Source of the DNA: Neolewinella xylanilytica
GTDB taxonomy: Bacteria; Bacteroidota; Bacteroidia; Chitinophagales; Saprospiraceae
DNA: 64,000 nt
Assembly: GCF_002934605.1 (NCBI RefSeq)
Contig: NZ_PTJC01000005.1
Location: 1,488,001 to 1,552,000, forward strand
Reading direction: 5' to 3'
A program made the position numbers and the translations under genes. Under the pieces are notes generated by a model. It saw nothing but the letters and a program-made list of their open reading frames with translations. It had not been told where the DNA came from and made no database searches. Every line of letters begins with the position of its first letter. Position 1 is the stretch's first letter. This document shows, piece by piece, positions 52,312 to 64,000 of the stretch.

Positions 52312-53079
52312 GTGAACCGATTATTCCTTAACGAGCGTGCCATACTCTTGGCCGTTATCCTGAATTCGCTGGTCATCTTCGCGCTGTACTTTCCCAGCCA
52401 GCGGGACGATCCCTGGTTGCTGGGGCTCGACTATTTTTTCATCCTCTTTTTTCTGATGGAGGTAGTAGTGAAGCTTGCGGTGCTGAAACCGCGCCCTTAC
52501 TTTTCAAACCCCTGGAACCGCTTCGATTTTTTCATCATCGTCGGTTCGCTACCGGTGCTGTTCCTGGCATTTTTTGATGTTCCCGATACCACTATTCTGA
52601 TCCTGTTGCGGCTGTTCCGGTTGGTTCGCCTGGTACGGTTTCTGCGGTTCATTCCCAACGTCGAGCAGGTGATGCAGGGGCTTGGCCGGGCCCTGAAGTC
52701 TTCCGTATTGGTGTTGGCCGCGCTGTTCTTTCTGAACTTGTTGCTAGCCATGGTTACCTGCCACTTTTACGCGGATACCGCCCCCCGCTATTTCGGCGAT
52801 CCGCTGGTGAGCTTCTACAGCATTTTTCAGATGTTCACCCTCGAGGGTTGGAACGAGATCCCGGATGCGATCACGCCGAACAGTGCCAGTCCGTGGCGGG
52901 TGGGTATGACCCGGCTCTATTTCGGCAGCGTGGTGCTGCTCGGCGGCATTTTCGGTATTGGATTGGCTAATGCCATCTTCGTGGATGAAATGACGATGGA
53001 TAACAACCGGGAATTGGAGCGGAAAGTCGATGCGCTGACGGAGGAGATCCGTGCCTTGCGCCGGGGGCTGAATGCCTAA
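52312..53079 (+). CDS. Voltage-gated cation channel (BacNav-like) single-domain protein
   Basis: 255 residues starting at GTG 52312. Six TM helices: S1-S3 in 10-100, then S4 'LLRLFRLVRLVRFLRFIPN' with Arg at every third position (five charges), S5 ~120-145, pore loop with filter 'MFTLEGWNEI' (~176-185), S6 'SVVLLGGIFGIGLANAIFVDEM', and a C-terminal coiled coil ('NNRELERKVDALTEEIRALRR') that should hold the tetramer together. NaChBac has TLESWAS at the filter; TLEGW is like bacterial and eukaryotic Ca/Na channel repeats. Ion selectivity cannot be settled from sequence. Confidence 0.88.
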   Translation: MNRLFLNERAILLAVILNSLVIFALYFPSQRDDPWLLGLDYFFILFFLMEVVVKLAVLKPRPYFSNPWNRFDFFIIVGSLPVLFLAFFDVPDTTILILLRLFRLVRLVRFLRFIPNVEQVMQGLGRALKSSVLVLAALFFLNLLLAMVTCHFYADTAPRYFGDPLVSFYSIFQMFTLEGWNEIPDAITPNSASPWRVGMTRLYFGSVVLLGGIFGIGLANAIFVDEMTMDNNRELERKVDALTEEIRALRRGLNA

Positions 53080-54239
53080 CCGCCAACCATTAATCGGCGG
53101 GTGGTTAGAATTCTTCCCCGTTCGTTCGTCAGGCTGTAGAGGTACGTTCCGCGGGGAAGCCTTTCCAAGTTGAGGGGAACCTTCGCCTGACCGGAAACGG
53201 GGGCGAATCGCGCCTCACCGACTTTCCTGCCAAGTACATTCAGTACGCGAATGGTGTAGTTGCCGGCATCCAGTCCGTTAACCTCGAAGGTGGTCAGGCC
53301 GTGGGTAGGATTGGGATAAACGTTGATATCCGCCTGCCGAAGGTAGGGCCCGCCGGTGGAGTTGGTGGCGTCGCCCTGTATATACGTCAGTCGGGTGAGG
53401 CTTCCGTCCGGTGCCTCCGTAACGGTCGCGATCGCTTCCTTCACGCCGGGCGACCAAAACAAGTAGGTCGTCATAGGTGGCTGTTGCCCCAGAAACTCGG
53501 CAATGTCGGGAATGGCGGCGCCTAAATTGTTGGTCACGTCCACGTAGCCCAGTATGGGTACCTTGATTTCCACCGTAGTCTGGATAAATTCGACCCGTTT
53601 TTCCCGTAGCACGTCGTAGGTTCGGTTGTCGATCGTCAGGGTACCGGTAGCATCTATTTCGTCTTGGCGGACGCTCGAGGTGGTAAGCCGGATACTGTCC
53701 ACCGCCTCGGTAACCACGGCGTTCAGCTGATCGAGGGCTTCCTGCGGCAGATCGTCCGGCGCAACTACCAAGCCGGTACTGGCGGCGGCTTCAAACTCAT
53801 CGCCGTACGACAGTGGGGCCCGGCGTTCGGGGCGGGTGGGATTGAGGGCGACCTCCAGGGGAAATCCTTCGAGTAGGGGCGTGTTACCACGTATGCCGAC
53901 GAGGTTTATCTCCGTTTCGGTGACACGAAAGTAGCCTACGGTACCCGATTCGATGTTCATGGCGATCTGGGCATCGGTGAACACCGAATCACTCACCGCC
54001 GAAGTCACGGGGAACAGGAGTTCGCTTGCCGCGGTGAGCTCGCCGAAGTTCCAGTTGACGCCCTCACCCGGGCCGAGGAGGTCGACCGTGAAACCATCGT
54101 CCGCGACGTAATACTTAAGCGTATCTCCCGCTTCCGGAAAGTAATTGCTGTTGAGAATGATTTGTTGCCCACGGAGCGTGGATCCCAGCAGCATAAGCAG
54201 CGTAAACAGGAAGGTTTCTGACATCAGGTCGATCTTCAA
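53076..54239 (-). CDS. Secreted protein with T9SS C-terminal sorting domain
   Basis: 387 residues (TTG 54239; ATG 54224 is an alternative). Signal peptide up to 'STLRGQQ', a large strand-rich passenger with no enzymatic motif ('LNSNYFPEAGDTLKYYVADDGF', 'YFRVTETEINLVG'), and a C-terminal type-A sorting domain (~315-387): 'DINVYPNPTHGLTTFEVNG', 'YTIRVLNVLGRKV', 'LPRGTYLYSLTNERGRILTTRRLMV'. It is exported by the type IX system whose GldK is encoded at 22 kb. Lies 63 nt after metH on the same strand; overlaps the channel gene by 4 nt at the 3' end. Confidence 0.87.
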   Translation of the reverse strand: MKIDLMSETFLFTLLMLLGSTLRGQQIILNSNYFPEAGDTLKYYVADDGFTVDLLGPGEGVNWNFGELTAASELLFPVTSAVSDSVFTDAQIAMNIESGTVGYFRVTETEINLVGIRGNTPLLEGFPLEVALNPTRPERRAPLSYGDEFEAAASTGLVVAPDDLPQEALDQLNAVVTEAVDSIRLTTSSVRQDEIDATGTLTIDNRTYDVLREKRVEFIQTTVEIKVPILGYVDVTNNLGAAIPDIAEFLGQQPPMTTYLFWSPGVKEAIATVTEAPDGSLTRLTYIQGDATNSTGGPYLRQADINVYPNPTHGLTTFEVNGLDAGNYTIRVLNVLGRKVGEARFAPVSGQAKVPLNLERLPRGTYLYSLTNERGRILTTRRLMVGG

Positions 54240-54302
54240 AGCCTCCCTAAGGTAAGTCCTTTCCGGTGCTTATTGTGCGATTCCCGTACAATTAACCGAG
54301 GC

Positions 54303-57986
<3,684 letters not shown>

Positions 57987-58040
57987 CGGACGTAGTTGGG
58001 AGCAGCTAGCACTCCGGTTTCTGAGGTAGTAAGCGGGGCG

Positions 58041-58048
58041 CAAAGATA
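58041..58048 (-). promoter_or_regulatory. TATCTTTG -7-like box before metH
   Basis: A perfect TAnnTTTG match 54 nt upstream of the metH ATG on the same strand. A start about 7 nt downstream gives a leader of roughly 50 nt, too short for a cobalamin riboswitch. No good -33 TTG. Confidence 0.45.
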
Positions 58049-58204
58049 CGAAGAACGTTATCCCTCACGGCTTAATGGGGCGGTGGTTTTGATGCTTTGC
58101 GCTGTTTGCTCCCGCGCTCCGGCGCAATGATTGGCGATCAGCGGCGAGCATGTTGGCTACGAGGGAATCGCCCGACCCCTACCTACCACCTACTCCCCCC
58201 CCTA

Positions 58205-59215
58205 CTATTCCTCCTCCAACGTATCCCGCGTCTCCGGAGCCGTCAGATCCCGGTGCACCGCAATGGCCGCGTTCATTTCGAAGCCGATGATCAGGATGAG
58301 GGCGTTCAGCTGAAACCACAGCATCACGATGATGATGGTGGCGATGGAGCCGTAGAACTTCGTGTAGGTATCGTAGCGATTGAAGCCGTCGATGTAGAAG
58401 CTGAAGGCTACGGAAGTAAGCAAACTCAGGATGGTGGCCAGGGTCACCCCCGGACTGAAGTAGCTAAAGCGGGTGATCGTAGCGGCCCCGTAGCGGTAGA
58501 GCGAGCCGATGATGATGTAGTAGAGGGCCAGCATGGTGACCCAGCGAACGCTGTTGACCAGGAAACGGGCAAAGCCGCCCAGCCCGAGCCAGTAGTTGAT
58601 CCAGCCGATGATGCTGTCGCCCATAATGACGAGTACCACGCTGGCGATGATGAAGAGCCCGATGAGGAAGGTGAGCCCCACGGCCACCATCCGCTTGCGC
58701 AGGAAGCCCCGCTGCCGAAACACCTTCACGTAGCTCTTTTCGAAGGCCTGCATGAGCGACATCATCCCGTTGCTGGAAAAGAAAACCGCCAGCAGGAAAC
58801 CGAAGCTCAGCAACCCGATCTTGGGGGAATTGGTGATCTCCTGCACGAAGCCGAAGACGATATCCCCCGCCTGACCGGGCATCACGCGCTTGATCTCTTC
58901 GTACAGCGTCATGTTGAAGTTCTCCAGGGCGGGAAACCAGATGCTGAGGAAGTTCAGGGCGAAGGGGACCAGCGTGAAGATGGTCAGAATGGAGGGGAAA
59001 AGCGACAGAAAAAAACTGAAGGCTACGCTGTTGGCCCGGGTGAAGAGGTCGTCGCGGGTCGCTTCGTTGATGACGAAGACCACCACCTCGTAGATCGGTA
59101 CGCCGTGAAATCCGATGAGGCTATTCTCCTTGCTGTACTTCAGTAACCCGATCACCACGGGGTGCTCGGTGAAGTACCGCTTGAAGGCCGTCATGCTGAA
59201 TTTCTTCACGCTCAA
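58205..59215 (-). CDS. YihY/virulence factor BrkB family membrane protein
   Basis: 336 residues if started at TTG 59215, which forms a TTGA junction with the thioesterase stop; ATG 59194 is an alternative. Six TM helices in the YihY pattern: 'RANSVAFSFFLSLFPSILTIFTLVPF' (quoted in part), 'GFLLAVFFSSNGMMSLMQAFEKSY', 'YYIIIGSLYRYGA', 'ATILSLLTSVAFSFYIDGFNRYDTYTKFYGSIATIIIVMLWF' (in part). YihY proteins were once taken for RNase BN; their function is still unclear. Translationally coupled to the thioesterase gene. Confidence 0.88.
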   Translation of the reverse strand: MSVKKFSMTAFKRYFTEHPVVIGLLKYSKENSLIGFHGVPIYEVVVFVINEATRDDLFTRANSVAFSFFLSLFPSILTIFTLVPFALNFLSIWFPALENFNMTLYEEIKRVMPGQAGDIVFGFVQEITNSPKIGLLSFGFLLAVFFSSNGMMSLMQAFEKSYVKVFRQRGFLRKRMVAVGLTFLIGLFIIASVVLVIMGDSIIGWINYWLGLGGFARFLVNSVRWVTMLALYYIIIGSLYRYGAATITRFSYFSPGVTLATILSLLTSVAFSFYIDGFNRYDTYTKFYGSIATIIIVMLWFQLNALILIIGFEMNAAIAVHRDLTAPETRDTLEEE

Positions 59216-59619
59216 AAATTCGGACGTATGACCTGGAGGAGATATTCGGGTACCGACACCGTGCGCTCCGTCTTGACGTCGACAAAGCAGAGTTTGACCG
59301 AGCCGCCGTTGACCAATTTACCGTTTTCGTTGTGGATCTCGATGTGAAAAGTGATGGTCCGGTCGGGTACGTGGCGCAGCTGAGTGGTAATGGTCAGCAC
59401 CTCGTCGTAACGGGCCGGCCGTACGAAGCGTTGGTTCAGGCTCATCACCGGCATCATGACGCCGACCTTCTTTTCCATTTCGGCGTAGCTCAGACCGAGG
59501 CCCCGCAGCATTTCCGCCCGGCCCACCTCGTAGAGCAGCGCGTAGTGGCCGTGGTAGAGGTAGCCCATCTGGTCGGTTTCTCCGTAGCGTACGCGGTGGG
59601 TGGTTTGGGCAGTCAGCAT
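59212..59619 (-). CDS. Hotdog-fold acyl-CoA thioesterase (YbgC/FadM-like)
   Basis: 135 residues from ATG 59619. Hotdog fold of the 4-hydroxybenzoyl-CoA thioesterase type: 'HRVRYGETDQMGYLYHGHYALLYEVGRAEMLRGLGL' (quoted in part) with the catalytic Asp in 'YGETDQMG' and the helix that follows, then 'TITTQLRHVPDRTITFHIEI'. Length and start are typical. It hydrolyses acyl-CoA; chain specificity unknown. Upstream frame sequence overlaps the TM2 gene and is not part of this gene. Confidence 0.88.
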   Translation of the reverse strand: MLTAQTTHRVRYGETDQMGYLYHGHYALLYEVGRAEMLRGLGLSYAEMEKKVGVMMPVMSLNQRFVRPARYDEVLTITTQLRHVPDRTITFHIEIHNENGKLVNGGSVKLCFVDVKTERTVSVPEYLLQVIRPNF

Positions 59620-59817
59620 AGGGCAGGTAAGAATTAATGCGCTCGCGATTACAATCGGGGTGGGTGAAGGTAACGGTCGGTACGCCAACGGGGTTTGCTG
59701 CGTAGCCGTTGAGCCGCTCGTAGAAAAGTATCCCGGTTCGAGGGCGATTATCGGCCTGCGGGTCGAATAGTCCGTCGCGGCGTTGGGCGTATCTTCGGTA
59801 CTTCCGACCTTTGCCTT

Positions 59818-60606
59818 ATGAAAAACAAAACCACCGCCGGTATCTTCGCCCTGGTCTTTGGCGGACTGGGCGTACACCGGTTTTATCTGGGGCAGAAGGG
59901 GTTGGGAATCCTGTACCTGCTCTTCGTTTGGACCTTCATCCCCACGATCATCGCCATGATCGACGGCATCGTCTTCCTGACCCAGGACGACCAGAAGTTT
60001 AACCGCAAGTACAATCCGGAGTTCTGGGCGGCCCAGCAACACCAGCAGTACCAGCACCAGTACGAGTATGCCGGCCCGCCACCGCCCCAGCCGCCCCGCC
60101 AGGAGTACGTGGCCCCGCCCCCGGCCGGCCCCCGTAAAGATCCCTTTCAGCTTACGGCCGACCAGTATTACGCCAACTATCAATTCGACGAAGCGATCCG
60201 TGACTACCGCCGCTCGCTGAACGTCGATCCCCGCCAACCAGAAGTCCACTTCAAACTGGCCTGCCTGTACTCCATCCACGAAGAAACCGACACCGCCCTC
60301 TACCACCTCAGTCAGGCGCTGGAGCATGGCTACTACGACTTCGACGAGATGGAGCGGCACGATCACCTGGCTTTCCTGCGGTCCACTCCGGATTACGCCG
60401 CCTTCAAATCAAACGGTTACCGGAAACCTGCCACCCGCCCCCGGTCGGACGCCGACATCGTTTCCGAGCCCGGTGCCGCTCCGGATACGCTCGAGCTTTC
60501 CGACGACCTCATCACCCAGATCGAGCGATTGGCCAAGCTAAAGGAGGAAGGAATCCTCTCCGATGCCGCCTTCCAGAGGGAAAAAGAAAAGCTGTTGCGA
60601 TCTTAG
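59818..60606 (+). CDS. TM2-TPR-SHOCT multidomain membrane protein
   Basis: 262 residues. N-terminal TM2 domain (two TM helices with 'LVFGGLGVHRFYLGQKGLGIL' quoted in part, and 'IDGIVFLTQDDQKFNRKY'), a Pro/Gln-rich linker (~75-105), a TPR-like segment ('DQYYANYQFDEAIRDYRRSLN', 'PEVHFKLACLYSIHEETDTALYHLSQALEHG'), and a C-terminal SHOCT motif ('IERLAKLKEEGILSDAAFQRE'). SHOCT is often an oligomerisation tail. The combination suggests a membrane scaffold. GACCTTTG precedes the ATG by 4 nt. Confidence 0.82.
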   Translation: MKNKTTAGIFALVFGGLGVHRFYLGQKGLGILYLLFVWTFIPTIIAMIDGIVFLTQDDQKFNRKYNPEFWAAQQHQQYQHQYEYAGPPPPQPPRQEYVAPPPAGPRKDPFQLTADQYYANYQFDEAIRDYRRSLNVDPRQPEVHFKLACLYSIHEETDTALYHLSQALEHGYYDFDEMERHDHLAFLRSTPDYAAFKSNGYRKPATRPRSDADIVSEPGAAPDTLELSDDLITQIERLAKLKEEGILSDAAFQREKEKLLRS

Positions 60607-60681
60607 CCGGACCCTTCGTCGGCCGAACCCAGCCCAGCGAAGTTCGTCCGCCAAAGGGTACGCTCACGAATATCGCTTCCC

Positions 60682-61827
60682 ATGATGTCCTCCCCCCTGC
60701 TACTCCTGGCCATCTTATGCGGAAGCGTGGTCCTCTCGGAATGGTTGGTGCGGAGGACCTTTCTACGCCACTTCGGAACGGCCCTGGTGGTCATCGTCGT
60801 CGTGGCCGTCTGGGCCAACTTGGGCCTGATCCCCTCCGCCAGCCAGGGATCGGTAGTTTACGACGGCATCTTCCGCTACCTGGCGCCGTTGTCCATCTTC
60901 TACCTGCTGCTCGACGTAAACCTGGCGAGTATCCGCCGGGCCGGCGCACCGATGTTAGGGCTGTTCGTGCTCGGCAGTGCGGCTACGGCCCTGGGCGTCT
61001 TCGCCGGGATGTTCGTAGTGGACGGGCCGACTCACTTTGGCGAATTCTACCCCGCGATCAGCGGCATGTTTACCGGTACGTATACCGGCGGCAGCGTGAA
61101 TTATAATGCCATTGCGATCCACTACGACATGATGCGGGAGGGCATCCTCTACGCCGGGATGACCGCGGTGGATAACATCATCACCGCCGTCTGGATGGTG
61201 GTCACGCTGGCCGTACCGCTATTGTTCCGGCGGCGTGATGTGATCAACCCCGGTCCGGCGGAGGCCACCGAAGACGTCGAACGGGCAACCGAATCGGTAA
61301 GCGTCCTCTCCATCGGGGTGCTACTGGGTATCGGTTTCCTCAGCCTGGCTGCTGCCGATGGGCTAGCCACTGCTCTGGAAAACGGGGGCCTGAACGTGCC
61401 GTCCATCCTGGTACTCACCACCATCGCCTTGCTGCTGGCCCAGGTTCCGGCGCTGCACCGACTAGCCGGTGGACAGGTAGTCGGGCTGTTCTTCGTTTAC
61501 CTTTTCCTGGCGGTCATCGGGGCCTTCTGCGAACTGGCCGCGCTGGGGCAGATCGGCGACCTGGCCTGGCGGCTTCTCTTTATGGTCTGTGTCACCGTGG
61601 TGGTTCACGGTACGATCGTTTTCGGCGGAGCCAGGTTAATGAAACTGGACATGGACGTAGCCGCCGTAGCCTCCCAGGCAAATATCGGAGGCTCCTCTTC
61701 CTCCCTCGCCCTGGCTAAAAGCCTGAACCGGATGGACCTGTACCTGCCGGGTATTCTGGTCGGATCACTCGGAAACGGGCTGGGAACCTACCTGGGCTTT
61801 TTAGTGGCCGGGTTGGTGGCACCGTAG
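60682..61827 (+). CDS. DUF819 family membrane protein
   Basis: 381 residues (ATG 60682 or 60685), with about 11 TM helices. DUF819 (YjcL-like) marks: 'GIFRYLAPLSIFYLLLDVNLASIRRAG' (in part), 'MFTGTYTGGSVNYNAIA', 'SQANIGGSSSSLALAKSLNR' and 'LPGILVGSLGNGLGTYLGFLVA'. The GTYTGGSxN and NIGGSSS half-repeats suggest a two-fold transporter architecture like arsenical pump/gluconate-type carriers. The substrate is unknown; inner membrane. Confidence 0.85.
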   Translation: MMSSPLLLLAILCGSVVLSEWLVRRTFLRHFGTALVVIVVVAVWANLGLIPSASQGSVVYDGIFRYLAPLSIFYLLLDVNLASIRRAGAPMLGLFVLGSAATALGVFAGMFVVDGPTHFGEFYPAISGMFTGTYTGGSVNYNAIAIHYDMMREGILYAGMTAVDNIITAVWMVVTLAVPLLFRRRDVINPGPAEATEDVERATESVSVLSIGVLLGIGFLSLAAADGLATALENGGLNVPSILVLTTIALLLAQVPALHRLAGGQVVGLFFVYLFLAVIGAFCELAALGQIGDLAWRLLFMVCVTVVVHGTIVFGGARLMKLDMDVAAVASQANIGGSSSSLALAKSLNRMDLYLPGILVGSLGNGLGTYLGFLVAGLVAP

Positions 61828-61871
61828 GGATCTTTAGCGAATACTAACCCGCACGGTGACCATGCTTCTAC

Positions 61872-63254
61872 TCAGAAAAACGTCCAGATCTTAGCCAGGA
61901 GCAGGAGGGCTATCCCGATCGGGATCACGTAGCGCAACTGCCAGGTCAACCGCTTGCGATCTGCGGCCGTGACGCGGTGGCCACCGAAGGCCAGTTCCTC
62001 GAAGAAGGCCGGTAGTCCCCACACCTTCAGCAAAAACCAACACAGGAGCAATTCCCCGATAAGCAACGAGATACTCCCGAACCATTCCAGCAAGAAATTG
62101 AAGTAGCCGAGACCGGGGTCGCCCATTCCGGCGAAATTGGTTAGCCAGGCTGGCCCGTCAGCGGAACAGGAGATCACCACTGGCACCGCCAGCGCGAAGA
62201 CGAGGAGACCCACCACCGGTCCTCCCGAACGACGTCGCCAGCCGTAGCGCTCGGTCATGGTCCGCAGCGCGGGCTCGAAGAGCGACACGGCCGAGGTCAA
62301 AATGGCTACCCCCAGGAGGAAGAAAAATAACAGGCCGACCCACTGGGCGGCCATACCGTAGGTTTTGAAAATTTCGACCAGGTTGATGAAGACCAGCGGC
62401 GGACCGGCGTAGATGTCCCCTTCCGCCCCGCCAATGAGGGGCAGCACCAGCACCGCGCCAAGAATGGCTACGGCGGTATCCAGGTGGACGATCTGCGGGG
62501 CCGCGCGGAGCACGTTCGTTTCCCGGTCGGCGTGGGTGGCGAAGGTCATCATGGAAACCGCGCCAAGCCCGAGACTGAAAAAGGCTTGTCCGAGCGCGTG
62601 CAGTAGTCCCAGTTCCCGGTTGTCCGTCGGGATGAGCAGCCCGCGCCAGTCAAACTTCAGCAGGTTCGGATAATCCAGTGCGCCGGGGCGCAGGAGCGGC
62701 AGAGACACGATCAAAAAGATCAATAACAACCCGAGGACCGGCATGGCGAATTTGCCCAATCGCTCGATCCCGGCGTACAATTCCCGGGAACAGACGAAGG
62801 CCACCATAGCGGTAAACAGTCCCGTGAAGAGCAACGCCCGCGGGATGGTGCCGATGGCTGCTCCAAAGGCCGGTCCGGCCGGGGTAGTGGCCACCGCGGC
62901 GTAATCCGTCAGGTAGGTCCAGACGTAGTCAAGCGTCCACCCCGCTAGGACGAGATAAAACGACGCGACCATGATGGAGGTCAGAATTCCCAGCCAGGCT
63001 ACCGCCTGCCAATTTTTCGAGGTGCCCGGCCAGGTGAAGGCTTCGGTAGCGTCGGTGCCACGCCGTTTGCCCATGGCATTCTCCAGTACCATCAGCGGTA
63101 TGCCCATCAACAGGGTGAAGACGACGAAAGCCAGGATGTAGGCACTCCCCCCGAAGTAGTGCACCCGGTAGGGAAAGATCACCAGGTTGGCTACCCCGAT
63201 GGCGGCGCCGGCGGAGGCCAGGACGTGACCTACGCGAGAGAATCTTACGGACAT
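61872..63254 (-). CDS. Neurotransmitter:sodium symporter family (LeuT-like) transporter
   Basis: 460 residues from ATG 63254. LeuT-fold Na+-coupled symporter with about 12 TM helices. TM1 reads 'VLASAGAAIGVANLVIFPYRV', where most members have GNAVGLGNFWRFPY, so the unwound Na/substrate segment is diverged: Asn27-type ligand is Ala, and the W-R pair is lost. 'FFSLGLGAVSMMTFATHA' matches the TM6 region (FFSLS...G). Transport of an amino acid or related amine is likely; the altered TM1 makes substrate prediction unsafe. Confidence 0.85.
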   Translation of the reverse strand: MSVRFSRVGHVLASAGAAIGVANLVIFPYRVHYFGGSAYILAFVVFTLLMGIPLMVLENAMGKRRGTDATEAFTWPGTSKNWQAVAWLGILTSIMVASFYLVLAGWTLDYVWTYLTDYAAVATTPAGPAFGAAIGTIPRALLFTGLFTAMVAFVCSRELYAGIERLGKFAMPVLGLLLIFLIVSLPLLRPGALDYPNLLKFDWRGLLIPTDNRELGLLHALGQAFFSLGLGAVSMMTFATHADRETNVLRAAPQIVHLDTAVAILGAVLVLPLIGGAEGDIYAGPPLVFINLVEIFKTYGMAAQWVGLLFFFLLGVAILTSAVSLFEPALRTMTERYGWRRRSGGPVVGLLVFALAVPVVISCSADGPAWLTNFAGMGDPGLGYFNFLLEWFGSISLLIGELLLCWFLLKVWGLPAFFEELAFGGHRVTAADRKRLTWQLRYVIPIGIALLLLAKIWTFF

Positions 63255-63356
63255 GGGGTGAAGATAGGGGCCCGCTGCCGACCTTCCGCTGAGGAAAATT
63301 ACCGGGGAATACCTTTTCACCGGGTGTGGGAGGGGGGCAGGGTCCTATGTGCCAAT

Positions 63357-63548
63357 GTTAACTGCAGGTTAAGAAATCGATGGTCGTCGGTAGCGAAAGT
63401 GGTCCGACGAGTTATCGTCGCGCGAGTAGCCGTCCGACGAGTAACCGTCGCGCGAGTAGCCGTCCGACGAGTAACCGTCGCGCGAGTAGTCGTCCGACGA
63501 GTAACCGTCGCACGAGTAGCCGTCCGACGAGGAACCGTCGCGCGAGCC
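63357..63548 (+). repeat. Leader-plus-15-bp-module element, copy D
   Basis: A 45-nt leader (63357-63401, begins GTTAACTGCAGGTTAA) followed by nearly ten modules alternating GTCCGACGAGTAACC and GTCGCGCGAGTAGCC (63402-63548). The first 15 bases of the leader form an interrupted dyad, TTAAC/GTTAA. It ends 47 nt from the stop of the MFS gene and starts 103 nt upstream of the NSS start. Confidence 0.85.
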
Positions 63549-63594
63549 AGCCCGCCAAGCTCGCCCTGCCATCTTTTCGAGCGGTAAGCAACCC

Positions 63595-64000
63595 TTAGGT
63601 GGAGGTGGCAACCGTCATGCGACGGCTCCCCACTGTCAGCAGGGTAAGCGCTATTCCCCCACATACGGCCATCACCCCGACCATCGGCAGGGCCGTTTCG
63701 TTCTGGAGCACGCCGACGAGTCCGGAAGCCAGGGCTCCCACCGCCATCTGTAGCGACCCCATCAGCGCCGAAGCACTCCCCGCCGTATGTTGCATCGTAT
63801 CGAGCGACAGGGCGCTGGAGTTGGGGAAAATGAACCCAAGACAGAAGAGGTAAGCGAAGATGAGGGCGGTGGTCGCAATCAGGTTGGTGTAGCCAAAGTA
63901 GACGTCAGCGAAAAGCAGACCCGCGGTCACGCACTGCCCAATCAGCGCCAGGAAGACGATGCGTTCGCTCGACCGGTTCCGCAGGCTCCGATTATTCAGC
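63595..64000 (-). CDS. Bcr/CflA-type MFS drug-efflux transporter, C-terminal part (cut by window edge)
   Basis: The frame is open from the right edge to a TAA at 63595-63597, about 134 residues. It starts with 'RSLRNRSSERIVFLALIGQ', the basic loop and helix typical before TM7-8 of Bcr/CflA carriers, then 'LIFAYLFCLGFIFPNSSALSLDT' with the conserved GF-x-x-PN-x-x-A block, 'GSASALMGSLQMAVGALASGLVG' and a last helix 'MAVCGGIALTLLTVGSRRM'. Proton-driven export of drugs or metabolites is the usual role. The N-terminal half is outside the window. Confidence 0.8.
   Translation of the reverse strand, partial: LNNRSLRNRSSERIVFLALIGQCVTAGLLFADVYFGYTNLIATTALIFAYLFCLGFIFPNSSALSLDTMQHTAGSASALMGSLQMAVGALASGLVGVLQNETALPMVGVMAVCGGIALTLLTVGSRRMTVATST

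Noticed and set aside
57987-58090. Cobalamin or SAM riboswitch upstream of metH
   Set aside because: The leader after the predicted promoter is only about 50 nt and shows no B12-box-like or SAM-aptamer-like structure.
59620-60366. N-terminal extension of the thioesterase frame to 384 residues
   Set aside because: The added part is the antisense of the TM2-TPR gene, and the hotdog domain starts naturally at ATG 59619.
63357-63548. CRISPR array
   Set aside because: Modules are contiguous 15-mers without unique spacers, and there are no cas genes.

Overview
The window reads as chromosome of a high-GC Bacteroidota bacterium, most likely of the Saprospiria/Lewinellaceae type (inference). Supporting signs are a PorP/SprF-like protein next to GldK, a protein with a type IX secretion C-terminal sorting domain, the DUF3822-rsmD pair, a bacterial GH3 protein, many exported lipoproteins, and promoter-like TAnnTTTG boxes. 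GC looks close to 60% by eye. I found no rRNA, tRNA, phage, transposase or CRISPR locus.

Layout. 1-4.7 kb: 5' end of a LytS-like sensor kinase, a small zinc-finger-like membrane protein, a metallo-beta-lactamase/rhodanese fusion with a degraded metal site, an Old Yellow Enzyme reductase and two exported proteins. 5-12.3 kb: a minus-strand operon with a PH-like membrane protein, an SF2 helicase carrying transmembrane segments, two DUF3592 membrane proteins and a large acyl-CoA dehydrogenase/oxidase. 12.7-18.7 kb: exported and membrane proteins, a fatty-acid hydroxylase and an MgtC/DUF4010 protein. 18.9-24.8 kb: a SPATA20-like thioredoxin-domain protein that seems to start at ATC, porP/sprF, gldK, queG and lspA. 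24.8-31.9 kb: TlpA-like protein, glycosyltransferase, tsaD, DUF3822, rsmD and an outer-membrane barrel. 32-38.1 kb: GH3, NhaC, an epimerase/DNA-repair operon, and a GNAT-hpt pair. 38.1-38.6 kb: an AT-rich gene-free island. 38.6-48 kb: PQQ quinohemoprotein, a trans-sulfuration enzyme, an ACC-synthase-like aminotransferase, the NAD-salvage pair pncB-nrtR with a palindrome at the pncB start, and a PRMT-like methyltransferase. 48.4-64 kb: NamZ, an exonuclease/GIY-YIG fusion, a second hydroxylase, a voltage-gated channel, a T9SS cargo, metH, YihY, a thioesterase, a TM2-TPR-SHOCT protein, DUF819, an NSS transporter and the 3' end of an MFS drug exporter.

The best candidate for something undescribed is a dispersed intergenic element present four times (4888-4978, 33496-33593, 48126-48313 reverse, 63357-63548). 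Each copy has a conserved leader of exactly 45 nt followed directly by an array of 15-bp modules built on palindromic cores (TCGCGCGA, TCGGACGA/TCGTCCGA). The array varies from about 3 to nearly 10 modules and sits at gene ends. Second is the membrane-anchored helicase operon. A further recurring signal is a TAnnTTTG box placed 4-5 nt before the ATG of several genes, which would make their mRNAs leaderless.
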